Below are positions 55,021 to 63,967 of a DNA stretch of 64,000 nt, piece by piece. Both the position numbers and the translations under genes were made by a program. The notes under the pieces are model-generated. The model did no database searches. It saw only the letters and a program-made list of their open reading frames with translations, and was not told the DNA's origin. Origin of the DNA: Anaeromicropila herbilytica (GTDB lineage: Bacteria > Bacillota > Clostridia > Lachnospirales > Lachnospiraceae); assembly GCF_016591975.1 (NCBI RefSeq), contig NZ_AP024169.1:2271001-2335000 (forward strand), given 5' to 3'. Each line of letters opens with the position of its first letter. The first letter of the stretch is position 1.

Positions 55021-56466
55021 ATGAGTTCTAAAGAATGGAAGCAGTACACGTTAAGCAATGAGATAATAAAAGCAATTGATCTATTAGGATATAAGAATCC
55101 AACAAAGGTTCAACAACAAGTAATTCCAGCAATAATTAATAAAAATGATGTAATAGTCAAATCTCAGACAGGAAGTGGGAAGACAGCATCCTTTGCAATC
55201 CCAATTTGTGAACAAATCATATGGGAGGAGAACAAACCACAAGCGATTATAATTGAGCCAACAAGAGAACTCGCACTACAGGTAAAAGAGGATATCTTTC
55301 ATATCGGTAGATTTAAAAGAATTAAACCTACAGCAGTATATGGAAGAGCTCCTTTTATAAATCAAGTAAAAGAACTAAAGCAAAAGACACATGTCATTGT
55401 AGGAACACCTGGACGAATTATCGATCATCTTGAGAAAGGAACACTTGATACTTCAAAGATAGAATATTTAGTCATTGATGAAGCTGATGAGATGCTTCGA
55501 ATGGGATTTATTGAACAGGTAGCAAAGATTATAGAGAGTTTGCCAAAGAAAAGAGTAACCTTACTTTTATCGGCAACAATGCCAGACAATATTGAAAGTT
55601 TATGTAAACAGTATATGAAGGAACCTCTATTCATTACAATGGAAGATCAGAATCTAACAGTAGACAGTATTGATCAAGAAGCTTATATTGCATCGGAACA
55701 GGAGAAATTTTCTTTACTGAAAGATATCATGATTCTGAATAATCCAGATAGTTGTATTATATTTTGCAATACCCAGAAAACAGTTGATGAAGTTGCCTAT
55801 AAAATGATGAAGAATCACCTTTCTTGCAATCAGATTCATGGTGGTATGGAGCAACGCGATAGAACCAATGTAATGGAACAGTTTCGTGAAGGACGATTTC
55901 GCTATCTAATTGCAACGGATGTAGCAGCAAGGGGAATCGACATTGATCATATATCACTGGTTATTAATTATGAATTACCAAAGGACAAGGAGAATTATGT
56001 CCATCGTATTGGTAGAACAGGACGCGTTAATAGAGAAGGTAAAGCAATTTCGTTAGTAGAAGATAGGGACATGAGATTGTTACAATCCATTTGTGAGTAT
56101 ATAGATAAAGAGATTCCAGTAAGAGAAGCTCCATTACGAGAAAAGGTGTTAGAATATAAAGAAGCTTTTTTACTTAAGAATGGCGATAAACCGGAGTTAA
56201 AAGAAAAAAAAGGCTCGTCCTTAAATAATAATATCCTGAAACTTCACATAAATGCTGGAAAGAAAGCAAAGATACGTCCAGTTGATATTGTAGGATCAAT
56301 CTGTAGCATTGAAGGTGTAACAGCAGAAGATATTGGAATTATTCAGATAGTAGATATCTCAACGTTTGTTGAGATATTAAATGGTAAAGGAAAATATGTC
56401 CTAAAAGAGTTACTGAAGAAAACGATAAAGGGCAAGGTTCGAAAGATTAGAATATCGAATAAGTAA
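55021..56466 (+). CDS. dbpA: DEAD-box RNA helicase, DbpA/YxiN type
   Basis: ATP-dependent RNA helicase of 481 residues. Motifs: Q motif around GYKNPTKVQQQVIP, Walker A SQTGSGKT, Ia EPTRELALQ, DEAD box VIDEADEML, SAT LLLSATMP, and VHRIGRTGR for motif VI. After about residue 400 comes a DbpA-type RNA-binding domain (LKLHINAGKKAKIRPVDIVGSICSIEGV), which directs YxiN/DbpA to hairpin 92 of 23S rRNA; a role in large-subunit ribosome assembly is expected. ATG 55021 is taken since length equals YxiN and the motif begins soon after; AAAGG lies upstream. It is followed 31 bp on by a DUF3783 gene. Confidence 0.94.
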   Translation: MSSKEWKQYTLSNEIIKAIDLLGYKNPTKVQQQVIPAIINKNDVIVKSQTGSGKTASFAIPICEQIIWEENKPQAIIIEPTRELALQVKEDIFHIGRFKRIKPTAVYGRAPFINQVKELKQKTHVIVGTPGRIIDHLEKGTLDTSKIEYLVIDEADEMLRMGFIEQVAKIIESLPKKRVTLLLSATMPDNIESLCKQYMKEPLFITMEDQNLTVDSIDQEAYIASEQEKFSLLKDIMILNNPDSCIIFCNTQKTVDEVAYKMMKNHLSCNQIHGGMEQRDRTNVMEQFREGRFRYLIATDVAARGIDIDHISLVINYELPKDKENYVHRIGRTGRVNREGKAISLVEDRDMRLLQSICEYIDKEIPVREAPLREKVLEYKEAFLLKNGDKPELKEKKGSSLNNNILKLHINAGKKAKIRPVDIVGSICSIEGVTAEDIGIIQIVDISTFVEILNGKGKYVLKELLKKTIKGKVRKIRISNK

Positions 56467-56497
56467 ATAACTAGAGCAGCTTAAGAAGGAGGGTATT

Positions 56498-56884
56498 ATG
56501 GAACAATCAAAAATCTTATTATATAACTTAAAAAGTGCAAAGGGAAGTAAAATCGAAAAACTATGTAAAAGGTTATCCATAGAAGTGAAACATGTTGTTG
56601 AAGAGGAATATCTTAATTCTATCGGTAATCTAGCTGGAACGCTTGAAAAGAAGGAAGATAACCAGTTAAATGGTAGAACAGAAGAAGCTTTTCAAGATGA
56701 AATGTTCATTATGGTGAATTTTACTGATTCCTTATTGGACCAATTCCTCAAAGAATACAGAAAAACTCATATTGATTCCGTTTCCTTAAGAGCAATCATG
56801 ACACCGAATAATCAAGTGTGGAATTCATACGAGTTATATCATGAATTATGTCGCGAGAGAGATGCAATGAAAGCGTTTGAGTAA
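56498..56884 (+). CDS. DUF3783 family protein
   Basis: A 128-residue protein. QSKILLYNLKSAKGSKIEKLCKRLSIEVKHV and DEMFIMVNFTDSLLDQFLKEYR match DUF3783, a clostridial family with no known function. It follows dbpA by 31 bp on the same strand and probably shares its transcript. AAGGAGGG lies about 5 bases before the ATG. Confidence 0.8.
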   Translation: MEQSKILLYNLKSAKGSKIEKLCKRLSIEVKHVVEEEYLNSIGNLAGTLEKKEDNQLNGRTEEAFQDEMFIMVNFTDSLLDQFLKEYRKTHIDSVSLRAIMTPNNQVWNSYELYHELCRERDAMKAFE

Positions 56885-56966
56885 ATTCAAGTGGTTATAC
56901 TAAGAGATGTCTGAGCGTAAATAATCACAAATAATTTTAATAAATTGGAATAAAAAGATAATATTG

Positions 56967-57002
56967 AAGCTGGGTTCCAAGTGTGGAATTCAGCTTTTAA
57001 TA
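56967..57002 (+). terminator. Terminator after the DUF3783 gene
   Basis: AAGCTGggTTCCA / TGGAAttCAGCTT with a 4-base loop, followed by TTTAATATTA. Confidence 0.8.
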
Positions 57003-57095
57003 TTATATAAGTATCTTAATGATATATCAAGAATGGAACAGCAATAATTAAATAGATATTCTATAATATAATTACCACGTGGGAAGGAAGTGTTA

Positions 57096-58112
57096 GTGTT
57101 GGAACAAGATAGTATCAAGATGCTATGTTTCGAATATATTGAAAAGCATTTAAAAGAGGATCTTACAATCGAAAATATAGCAAATGCAATGGGGTATTCG
57201 ACCTGTCATTTTGCAAGAATGTTTAAAGATTGTATGGGAATATCAACAATGGAATATGTAAAGGAGAGAAGGTTAATCAAAGCCTCTTGGGATATTATGA
57301 ATGGGAGTAGAATACTTGATGTAGCTTTAGATTATGGATATTCAACACATAGTGCTTTTACAAAAGCCTTTCGTAAACATTATGGATTCTCCCCAACACT
57401 AATTAAAGCCTTTCAGATTCAAAATAGTTATATTAATAGCACATATGAAGAATTAGATAGTAATGAATCCAATAGTGATATGACAAATAATTCAGTTGGA
57501 AACAACACGGATAGTCAGAAAGGAGTTTATATGAGTATATTCTTAAAACAACCATCAATCCATACTACTAAGGAGGAACTATATGATATTCTATGCAATA
57601 TTGTATCAGAGAATCAAATCGAATCTAATAGTGAACATCTAAGATCAGCTTATGATTTTGCATGCCAAGCACATGAAGGTCAGAAGAGATATTGTGGGGA
57701 TGAATATGTCACTCATTCGTTGAATGTAGCAATTCTTCTTGCAGAGATGGAAGCAGATGAGGAAACAATTCTTGTTGGTCTTCTTCATGATGTATTAGAA
57801 ATGAATTCAAATATTGAGTTATCTACGATTGAAAATGATTTTACAGAAAGCATTGCAAGATTGGTTAAGCAAATTACATTATTTAATGAAAGTTATTCTA
57901 GGGGATGCAAAATCGAAGATATGAATGAAAAAGTAATTATGGTCAAATTGGCAGATCGCCTCCATAATATGAGAACAATTCAATATACATCACCAGATAA
58001 ATATAAAGAAAGAGCGAAAGAAACCTTAGATATATTTTCTCCAATCGCTGCAAAATATGAGAATCTAAAGTTAAAATCTGAGTTAGATGACTTAGCGCTT
58101 AAATATTTATAG
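57096..58112 (+). CDS. AraC-type HTH fused to a RelA/SpoT-like HD domain
   Basis: Product about 338 residues. The first 105 form an AraC/XylS DNA-binding domain with two helix-turn-helices (IANAMGYSTCHFARMFKDCMG; DYGYSTHSAFTKAFRKHYGFSP). A Ser/Asn-rich linker follows (about 115-145), then an HD domain of the (p)ppGpp-hydrolase type: AHEGQKR, YVTHSLNVA, LLHDVLEM and VKLADRLHNMRTI supply the metal-site and substrate motifs. The (p)ppGpp synthetase domain is absent. GTG 57096 is chosen (AAGGA 7 bases upstream); GTG 57090 and TTG 57099 are alternatives. An AAAGGAG with ATG at 57531, inside the linker, could start a separate HD-only protein of 193 residues. Confidence 0.85.
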   Translation: MLEQDSIKMLCFEYIEKHLKEDLTIENIANAMGYSTCHFARMFKDCMGISTMEYVKERRLIKASWDIMNGSRILDVALDYGYSTHSAFTKAFRKHYGFSPTLIKAFQIQNSYINSTYEELDSNESNSDMTNNSVGNNTDSQKGVYMSIFLKQPSIHTTKEELYDILCNIVSENQIESNSEHLRSAYDFACQAHEGQKRYCGDEYVTHSLNVAILLAEMEADEETILVGLLHDVLEMNSNIELSTIENDFTESIARLVKQITLFNESYSRGCKIEDMNEKVIMVKLADRLHNMRTIQYTSPDKYKERAKETLDIFSPIAAKYENLKLKSELDDLALKYL

Positions 58113-58182
58113 GTAGAATAGATAAAAGCATCAGAATAGTAAGAATAGTAAAAGAAAAATTAATATATGAGGTAATGTTACG

Positions 58183-58229
58183 AAACCAAGAAATATATCT
58201 ATATGGGATATATTTCTTGGTTTGTTTTT
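58183..58229 (+). terminator. Terminator before the xyloglucanase gene
   Basis: AAACCAAGAAATATATC / GATATATTTCTTGGTTT, a perfect 17-bp stem with a 7-base loop, and GTTTTTG tail. It ends the AraC-HD transcript. Confidence 0.9.
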
Positions 58230-58466
58230 GTCGAAATAGGAAAGAAAAAGATGAGCGAAAATTGTTGCATTTTATTTGTTTTATGAATAAACTATATATA
58301 AGAAATGTAAAATATAACCAAAACAAATGTGCGAATTACTTATTAGAATGTAACATATTTAACATGATCTGGATAATGGCAATGCCATTTGATAATAAAA
58401 ATTACAGAAAGGAGGACTTTATTTAGATATGCCATTGTACAGAATATTAATAAGGAGGAATTTTTT

Positions 58467-61400
58467 ATGAAAGTAAAAAGAGGGAAGAGATTACTGAGTA
58501 TTTTACTTACAATGACATTATTTACTTACATACCTAATAACACAATAGTAAATGCACAAAATGAAACGGGTACCACATCGACATCAACAGTAGCAACGGA
58601 AAACTATTCATGGAAGAACGTTCAGATCGGCGGAGGTGGCTATGTTGACGATGTAATATTTAACAACGGAGAAAAAGACCTTATCTACGCTAGAACAGAT
58701 ATGGGGGGAGCTTATCGATGGGACAAGACAACAAATACTTGGATTCCTCTTACCGATTGGATCGGTAATGATGATTGGAATAATCTTGGATGCGACAGCT
58801 TAGCAACCGATCCAGTCGATACGAATCGTGTGTATATCCAAGCGGGAACCTATACAAATAATTGGACAGATGCCAATGGATGTATTCTAAGATCTACAGA
58901 TAAGGGTGATACTTGGCAAATAACAAAGTTACCATTTAAAGTTGGAGCCAATATGTTAGGTCGTTCCATGGGTGAAAGACTAGTTGTCGATCCTAATAGC
59001 AATAATGTTTTATATATGGGAACTAGAAGTGGTAATGGTCTATGGAAGAGTACGGATTATGGTGTAACATGGAATAAAGTAACATCATTTACAGAAGTAG
59101 GTGACTATATACCATCCGATTTCGATAATACTTCTTATGATAACACGATAACTGGTGTTGTATGGGTTACGTTTGATACAACTTCAAGTACGAAAGGTAC
59201 TCCTTGCCAGAAAATATATGTTGGAGTTGCTAATAAAGCAAAAAGCGGTGCTGCTGCAGAGAATACAGTGTTCTGTAGCGAAGATGGAGGTAAGACTTGG
59301 AGTGCTCTAGGTGGTCAACCTCAAAATGGATATTTACCTCAACATGGTGTATTATCATCGAATGGTAATTTATACATCACTTATAGCAATGGCCCTGGAC
59401 CATACGTTGGAACCAAAGGTGAAGTATGGAAATATAATACAACAAAGAAGGCATGGACCCAAATTAGCCCTGTAGCATCAAGTAGTGAGGATGATTATTT
59501 TGGTTATGGTGGAATATCTGTTGATGCACAACATCCAGATACAATACTCGTTAGTACATTTAATTCCTGGTGGCCAGAAGCAAATTTCTTCTATTCAACA
59601 GATGGAGGTACAACTTGGACAAGATTCTGGGATTGGAATGGATATCCAAGCCGTACTTTAAGATATACCCAAGATATCTCAGCAACACCATGGTTAACCT
59701 TTAACAAAATAGCAGAACCACCAATTCCATCACCAGTACTTGGATGGATGATTGGTAATGTATCCATTGATCCATTCAATTCAGACCGCATGTTCTATGG
59801 CACTGGCGCAACTGTATATGGAACGGATAACTTAACAGACCTTGGAAAAGGTGGAAAAGTTAATATCACTGTTAAGTCACTTGGTATTGAACAAACAGCC
59901 GTTCAATCTCTTATTAGTCCTACAACTGGAACAGCGCATCTAATTAGTGGTCTTGGTGATGTATGTGGATTCGTTCATGAAGATCTTACAAAGGTACCAA
60001 AAACAATGATGGGATCTCCAACATTCAGTACAACTACAGGTATGGATTATGCAGAATTAAGTCCATCTAAGTTTGTTAGAGTCGGTAATACAGACAAGGG
60101 AGATCATCCAAGAATAGCACTATCATATGATGCAGGAAAAAACTGGTATTCAGTAAAGAACTGTTGGTCAAGTAGCAGTACTGATGAGACTGGCGGCGGT
60201 AATGTAGCAATGTCAGCAGATGGTAATTCCATCGTTTGGGCTCCAAATGGTACTGATCAACCAGTATGTTATTCCTCATCATCTGGTAACTCATGGAATC
60301 AATCAAAAGGTATTCCAAGCCACGCGACAATTGCGTCGGATAGAGTAAATCCTAAGAAATTCTATGCATTTTACAATGGAACATTCTATGTAAGCACAGA
60401 TGGTGGCGCTAACTTTACAGCTACAGTATCTACTGGATTACCAACAGCTTCAAATGCAAGCTTAAAAGCAATGCCAGGAGTAGAAGGTGACATCTGGTTA
60501 GCTGGTGGATATAAGGATTATGAATATGGTTTATGGCATTCCACAGATTCAGGTAAGACATTTACTAAACTATCTAATGTTCAAGAGGCTGATGTAATCG
60601 GTTTCGGAAAAGCAGCACCTGGACAAAGCTATATGGCACTTTACACTTCTGCAAAAATAAATGGAGTAAGAGGAATCTTTCGTTCAGATGATTGTGGAGC
60701 ATCATGGGTTCGAATTAATGATGATCAACATCAATATGGAAGATTAAATTCATGTATTACAGGAGACCCAAGAATCTATGGTCGTGTATATGTTGGAACA
60801 AATGGAAGAGGTATTGTCTATGGAGATACGACAAGTACAGTTACAAGTTCAATCGTAAGCCCTTTAACAGCATCTTTTGATAAAAACGTAGCAGAACAAA
60901 AAGATGTTACAGTTGAGATGACATTGAATGGTAATACTTTAGTATCTATTAGTAATGGTACGAATCAATTAGTATCTGGCACTGATTATATGGTATTAAA
61001 TAATACGGTAACCATTAAAAAAGAATATCTAGCACAGCAAGCAAATGGTACAACCAATTTGACATTTGATTTTAGTGCTGGTGTTGATCCAGTTCTAGCA
61101 ATTAGCATTACAGATTCTAGTTCACAAGTAAATTCGACAGTATCTCCATCAGCTATATCTTTTGATAAAAATGTAGCTATGCAATCTGATGTAATAGTTG
61201 ATGTAGCTTTGAACGGTAATACTTTAACAGCTATTAAAAATGGTAGCTCAATTTTAACTTTAAATACTGATTATACAATATCAGATAATAAAGTTATTAT
61301 AAAGAAAGATTATTTAAGTTCACTAGCTGTTGGTGTGACAAATCTTACTTTTGATTTTAGTGCTGGAAAGGATCAAGTAGTAACGGTTACAGTAACTGAT

Positions 61401-61871
61401 TCAACAGTAGTAGTGGTAGGAAACCTTGAGATACAGATGTATAATTCTGGTACATCTGATTCGAGCAATACGTTATCACCACTATTTAAGATTATTAATA
61501 CTGGTTCTACATCAATCAATCTGTCCGATGTAACACTTCGATATTATTTTACAGCGGATGGAGCTAGCGCACATAGTTTCTGGTGTGATTGGTCATCTGT
61601 TGGAACATCGAATGTCCAAGGAGCTTTTATCACGATGAAGAATAGTTCGAGTACGGCAGATACTTATTTAGAAATTGGGTTTACAAGTGGTGCAGGAACT
61701 ATAGCTGCTGGTCAAAGTGCTTTTGTACAAACTAGAATTTCAAAAGCTGATTGGAGTAGCTATTCACAAGCTAATGATTATTCCTTTAGTGCTTTGAATA
61801 AAACTTATGCTTCATGGAATAAGGTAACAGCTTATATTAATGGTAGCCTACAGTGGGGAATTGAGCCATAG
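58467..61871 (+). CDS. Secreted GH74 xyloglucanase with two X2 modules and CBM3
   Basis: Hydrolyses the backbone of xyloglucan in plant cell walls. The 1134-residue product has a signal peptide (about 1-30), a GH74 double beta-propeller (about 35-790) with BNR repeats (STDGGTTW, SEDGGKTW), two tandem X2 modules (about 795-890 and 890-985; each ASFDKNVA/SFDKNVAMQ) and a C-terminal cellulose-binding CBM3 (about 985-1134, GNLEIQMYNSGTSDSSNTLS). The two acidic catalytic residues align to Asp78 (ARTDMGGAYRW) and Asp498 (GLGDVCGF). AAGGAGG is 8 bases before ATG 58467; the 26 upstream codons are non-family. No dockerin, so the enzyme is free. Confidence 0.94.
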   Translation: MKVKRGKRLLSILLTMTLFTYIPNNTIVNAQNETGTTSTSTVATENYSWKNVQIGGGGYVDDVIFNNGEKDLIYARTDMGGAYRWDKTTNTWIPLTDWIGNDDWNNLGCDSLATDPVDTNRVYIQAGTYTNNWTDANGCILRSTDKGDTWQITKLPFKVGANMLGRSMGERLVVDPNSNNVLYMGTRSGNGLWKSTDYGVTWNKVTSFTEVGDYIPSDFDNTSYDNTITGVVWVTFDTTSSTKGTPCQKIYVGVANKAKSGAAAENTVFCSEDGGKTWSALGGQPQNGYLPQHGVLSSNGNLYITYSNGPGPYVGTKGEVWKYNTTKKAWTQISPVASSSEDDYFGYGGISVDAQHPDTILVSTFNSWWPEANFFYSTDGGTTWTRFWDWNGYPSRTLRYTQDISATPWLTFNKIAEPPIPSPVLGWMIGNVSIDPFNSDRMFYGTGATVYGTDNLTDLGKGGKVNITVKSLGIEQTAVQSLISPTTGTAHLISGLGDVCGFVHEDLTKVPKTMMGSPTFSTTTGMDYAELSPSKFVRVGNTDKGDHPRIALSYDAGKNWYSVKNCWSSSSTDETGGGNVAMSADGNSIVWAPNGTDQPVCYSSSSGNSWNQSKGIPSHATIASDRVNPKKFYAFYNGTFYVSTDGGANFTATVSTGLPTASNASLKAMPGVEGDIWLAGGYKDYEYGLWHSTDSGKTFTKLSNVQEADVIGFGKAAPGQSYMALYTSAKINGVRGIFRSDDCGASWVRINDDQHQYGRLNSCITGDPRIYGRVYVGTNGRGIVYGDTTSTVTSSIVSPLTASFDKNVAEQKDVTVEMTLNGNTLVSISNGTNQLVSGTDYMVLNNTVTIKKEYLAQQANGTTNLTFDFSAGVDPVLAISITDSSSQVNSTVSPSAISFDKNVAMQSDVIVDVALNGNTLTAIKNGSSILTLNTDYTISDNKVIIKKDYLSSLAVGVTNLTFDFSAGKDQVVTVTVTDSTVVVVGNLEIQMYNSGTSDSSNTLSPLFKIINTGSTSINLSDVTLRYYFTADGASAHSFWCDWSSVGTSNVQGAFITMKNSSSTADTYLEIGFTSGAGTIAAGQSAFVQTRISKADWSSYSQANDYSFSALNKTYASWNKVTAYINGSLQWGIEP

Positions 61872-61892
61872 AATAGTATAGAGTAAATTATT

Positions 61893-61952
61893 GGAGTGTC
61901 GTTGAATAACTAGAAGTATAAAACTAGTTATGGAGCGACGCTCCTTTTTATT
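61893..61952. terminator. Terminator after the xyloglucanase gene
   Basis: GGAGtGTCGtTgaATAACTA / TAGTTATggAGCGACgCTCC with a 12-base loop and TTTTTATT. It overlaps the last two bases of the convergent holin-like gene and can serve both. Confidence 0.85.
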
Positions 61953-62286
61953 ATTTCTTATCTATGTTATTGTTAGAATTATGATTATTAGTAGCGTTAT
62001 TATCATTATTATTTCCTTTTGAATTATTACTGCCATTTTCAATTAAATTTCGAAATGCTTCGTGCATTCCTGTACTAGTTAATCCAGTAATCATACCAGC
62101 TAAGACAATCTCAGCACTAATAGAATGTTGAAATGCAACGTTGGCAATTACCCCAATAAATAGCATAATTAGCGGTATGTACTTATTTGGTATAAAATCT
62201 AGACTATTTTTTATTACATAACCAGTACAAAGGCATATTCCTAATACAACAAAAACTACATAATCACATAATGCATTGATTGGCAT
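61951..62286 (-). CDS. Small holin-like membrane protein (holin superfamily V type)
   Basis: A 111-residue protein with two to three membrane helices (YVVFVVLGICLCTGYVI; YIPLIMLFIGVIANVAF; IVLAGMITGLTSTGMHEAF) and an Asn/Ser-rich hydrophilic tail, the layout of the Phage_holin_5_2 (Hol44) family, common outside prophages in clostridia. Holins permeabilise the membrane; related proteins help release large secreted proteins, but a link to the neighbouring GH74 gene is conjecture. No endolysin or other phage gene lies nearby. ATG 62286 has GGGAG 7-8 bases upstream; the 62304 start would place this site inside the gene. Confidence 0.72.
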   Translation of the reverse strand: MPINALCDYVVFVVLGICLCTGYVIKNSLDFIPNKYIPLIMLFIGVIANVAFQHSISAEIVLAGMITGLTSTGMHEAFRNLIENGSNNSKGNNNDNNATNNHNSNNNIDKK

Positions 62287-62513
62287 TGTGCTCACTCCCT
62301 TCAAAATGAGTTTTTTTTTATTACACTATATTTTATGCAAAATAAATAATCACGTTACATAATCTAACAAATATCAACAAATGATACAATATAGTTTACG
62401 GCAAGTTAAGTAATTTGTTAGCAAAAAAAGTGATATTAGTTTAGTAAATAAAAAATATAGTGCAAAATATAAATAAATTGTATAAAATGGAAGATGGCGA
62501 AAGGAGTGATACT

Positions 62514-63908
62514 ATGCAAAAATATGATGTAATTATTATTGGTGCAGGCCCATCAGGAATTTTTTGTGCATATGAACTTAAAAAACAAAGAAAAGACATG
62601 AAAGTATTAATGATTGAAAAAGGAAGAAGGATAGAACAAAGAAAATGTCCTAAACGTACAACTAAAAAATGTGTTAAATGTTCACCTTGTTCCATAACGA
62701 CTGGTTTTGCTGGAGCTGGAGCTTTTTCAGATGGAAAATTATCTTTATCTCCAGATGTTGGAGGTAATTTACCTGATATTCTTGGTTATGATGAAACAGT
62801 GAATTTATTAAAGGAATCTGATGATATCTATTTACAATTTGGAGCTGATACCAACGTATATGGCGTAGACAAAGAAAAAGAAATACATGAAATTAGAAGA
62901 AAAGCTATAAATGCGAATCTTAAGTTAATTGAATGCCCAATCAGACATCTTGGAACTGAAGAAGGTTACAAAATATATAATCGTTTACAAGATCATTTAT
63001 TATCCGAAGGGGTAGAAATGATATTTAATACAATGGTAGATAATATTATTATAGAAGACGATAAAGCAGTTGGTATTAAAACAGATAAAGGTGAGTTATA
63101 TTATGCCGATGAAATTGTATCCGCGATTGGAAGAGAAGGTTCTGAATGGTTTAGTCATATCTGTAAAGAACATGGAATCGAAACAGCGGTTGGAACTGTT
63201 GATATAGGGGTTCGTGTGGAAGTACGAGATGAAGTAATGGATTTCCTAAATAAGAATCTTTATGAAGCAAAATTAGTATATTACACACCAACATTTGACG
63301 ATAAAGTACGTACTTTCTGTACCAATCCATCTGGTGAGGTTGCCACAGAATACTATGAGAATGGATTAGCTGTAGTCAATGGACATGCATATAAAGCAAA
63401 AGAGTACAAGACAAATAATACGAACTTTGCATTACTTGTATCGAAGAACTTTACAAAACCATTCAAGACTCCAATTGAATATGGAAAGCATATCGCACAA
63501 TTAAGTAATATGTTATGCGATGGTAAGATTCTTGTACAAACCTTTGGTGATTTCCAAAGAGGTAGAAGAACAACAGAAGAAAGATTATGCAGAAATAATC
63601 TTATTCCAACTCTTAAAGATGCAGTTCCAGGAGATTTATCATTAGTATTCCCTCATAGAATCATGGTGGATATTAAAGAAATGATTCTTGCACTTGATAA
63701 AGTAACCCCAGGTATAGCAAGTGATGAGACTTTATTATATGGTGTTGAAGTGAAATTCTATTCAAATAAAGTAGTGGTGAATCGCGAATTTGAAACTAGT
63801 GTAAAAGGACTTCGTGCAATTGGCGATGGTGCATCAGTGACAAGAGGATTACAACAAGCGTCTGCAAATGGTATTAGCGTTGCACGTAGTATTCTTAAGT
63901 CTATGTAG
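62514..63908 (+). CDS. FAD-dependent oxidoreductase of the COG2509 type (paralogue)
   Basis: A 464-residue flavoprotein with Rossmann motif YDVIIIGAGPSGIFCAYEL, GFAGAGAFSDGKLSLSP and a C-terminal AIGDGASVTRGLQQASANGI. It is the same family as the product of 3854-5485 but lacks that protein's 95-residue N-terminal domain and has four cysteines (CPKRTTKKCVKCSPC) after the first strand that could bind a metal or Fe-S cluster. Reaction unknown. ATG 62514 has AAAGGAG 7 bases upstream. Confidence 0.85.
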   Translation: MQKYDVIIIGAGPSGIFCAYELKKQRKDMKVLMIEKGRRIEQRKCPKRTTKKCVKCSPCSITTGFAGAGAFSDGKLSLSPDVGGNLPDILGYDETVNLLKESDDIYLQFGADTNVYGVDKEKEIHEIRRKAINANLKLIECPIRHLGTEEGYKIYNRLQDHLLSEGVEMIFNTMVDNIIIEDDKAVGIKTDKGELYYADEIVSAIGREGSEWFSHICKEHGIETAVGTVDIGVRVEVRDEVMDFLNKNLYEAKLVYYTPTFDDKVRTFCTNPSGEVATEYYENGLAVVNGHAYKAKEYKTNNTNFALLVSKNFTKPFKTPIEYGKHIAQLSNMLCDGKILVQTFGDFQRGRRTTEERLCRNNLIPTLKDAVPGDLSLVFPHRIMVDIKEMILALDKVTPGIASDETLLYGVEVKFYSNKVVVNREFETSVKGLRAIGDGASVTRGLQQASANGISVARSILKSM

Positions 63909-63929
63909 TTTAAAGTTATTAAGTATTTT

Positions 63930-63967
63930 GAGAGAGCAGCAGAGTCTTGTTGTTCTCTCATTTTTTT
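63930..63967 (+). terminator. Terminator after the second flavoprotein gene
   Basis: GAGAGAGCAGCA and TGTTGTTCTCTC pair with two G-U wobbles, followed by ATTTTTTT; 21 bp after the stop codon. Confidence 0.85.

Noticed and set aside
58175..58426. Open frame of 83 codons upstream of the xyloglucanase gene
   Set aside because: It runs through a perfect terminator hairpin (58183-58229), has a weak start signal and shows no motif.
61951..62286. Prophage remnant around the holin-like gene
   Set aside because: No endolysin, structural, integrase or attachment-site sequence nearby; neighbours are a glycosidase and a flavoprotein gene.
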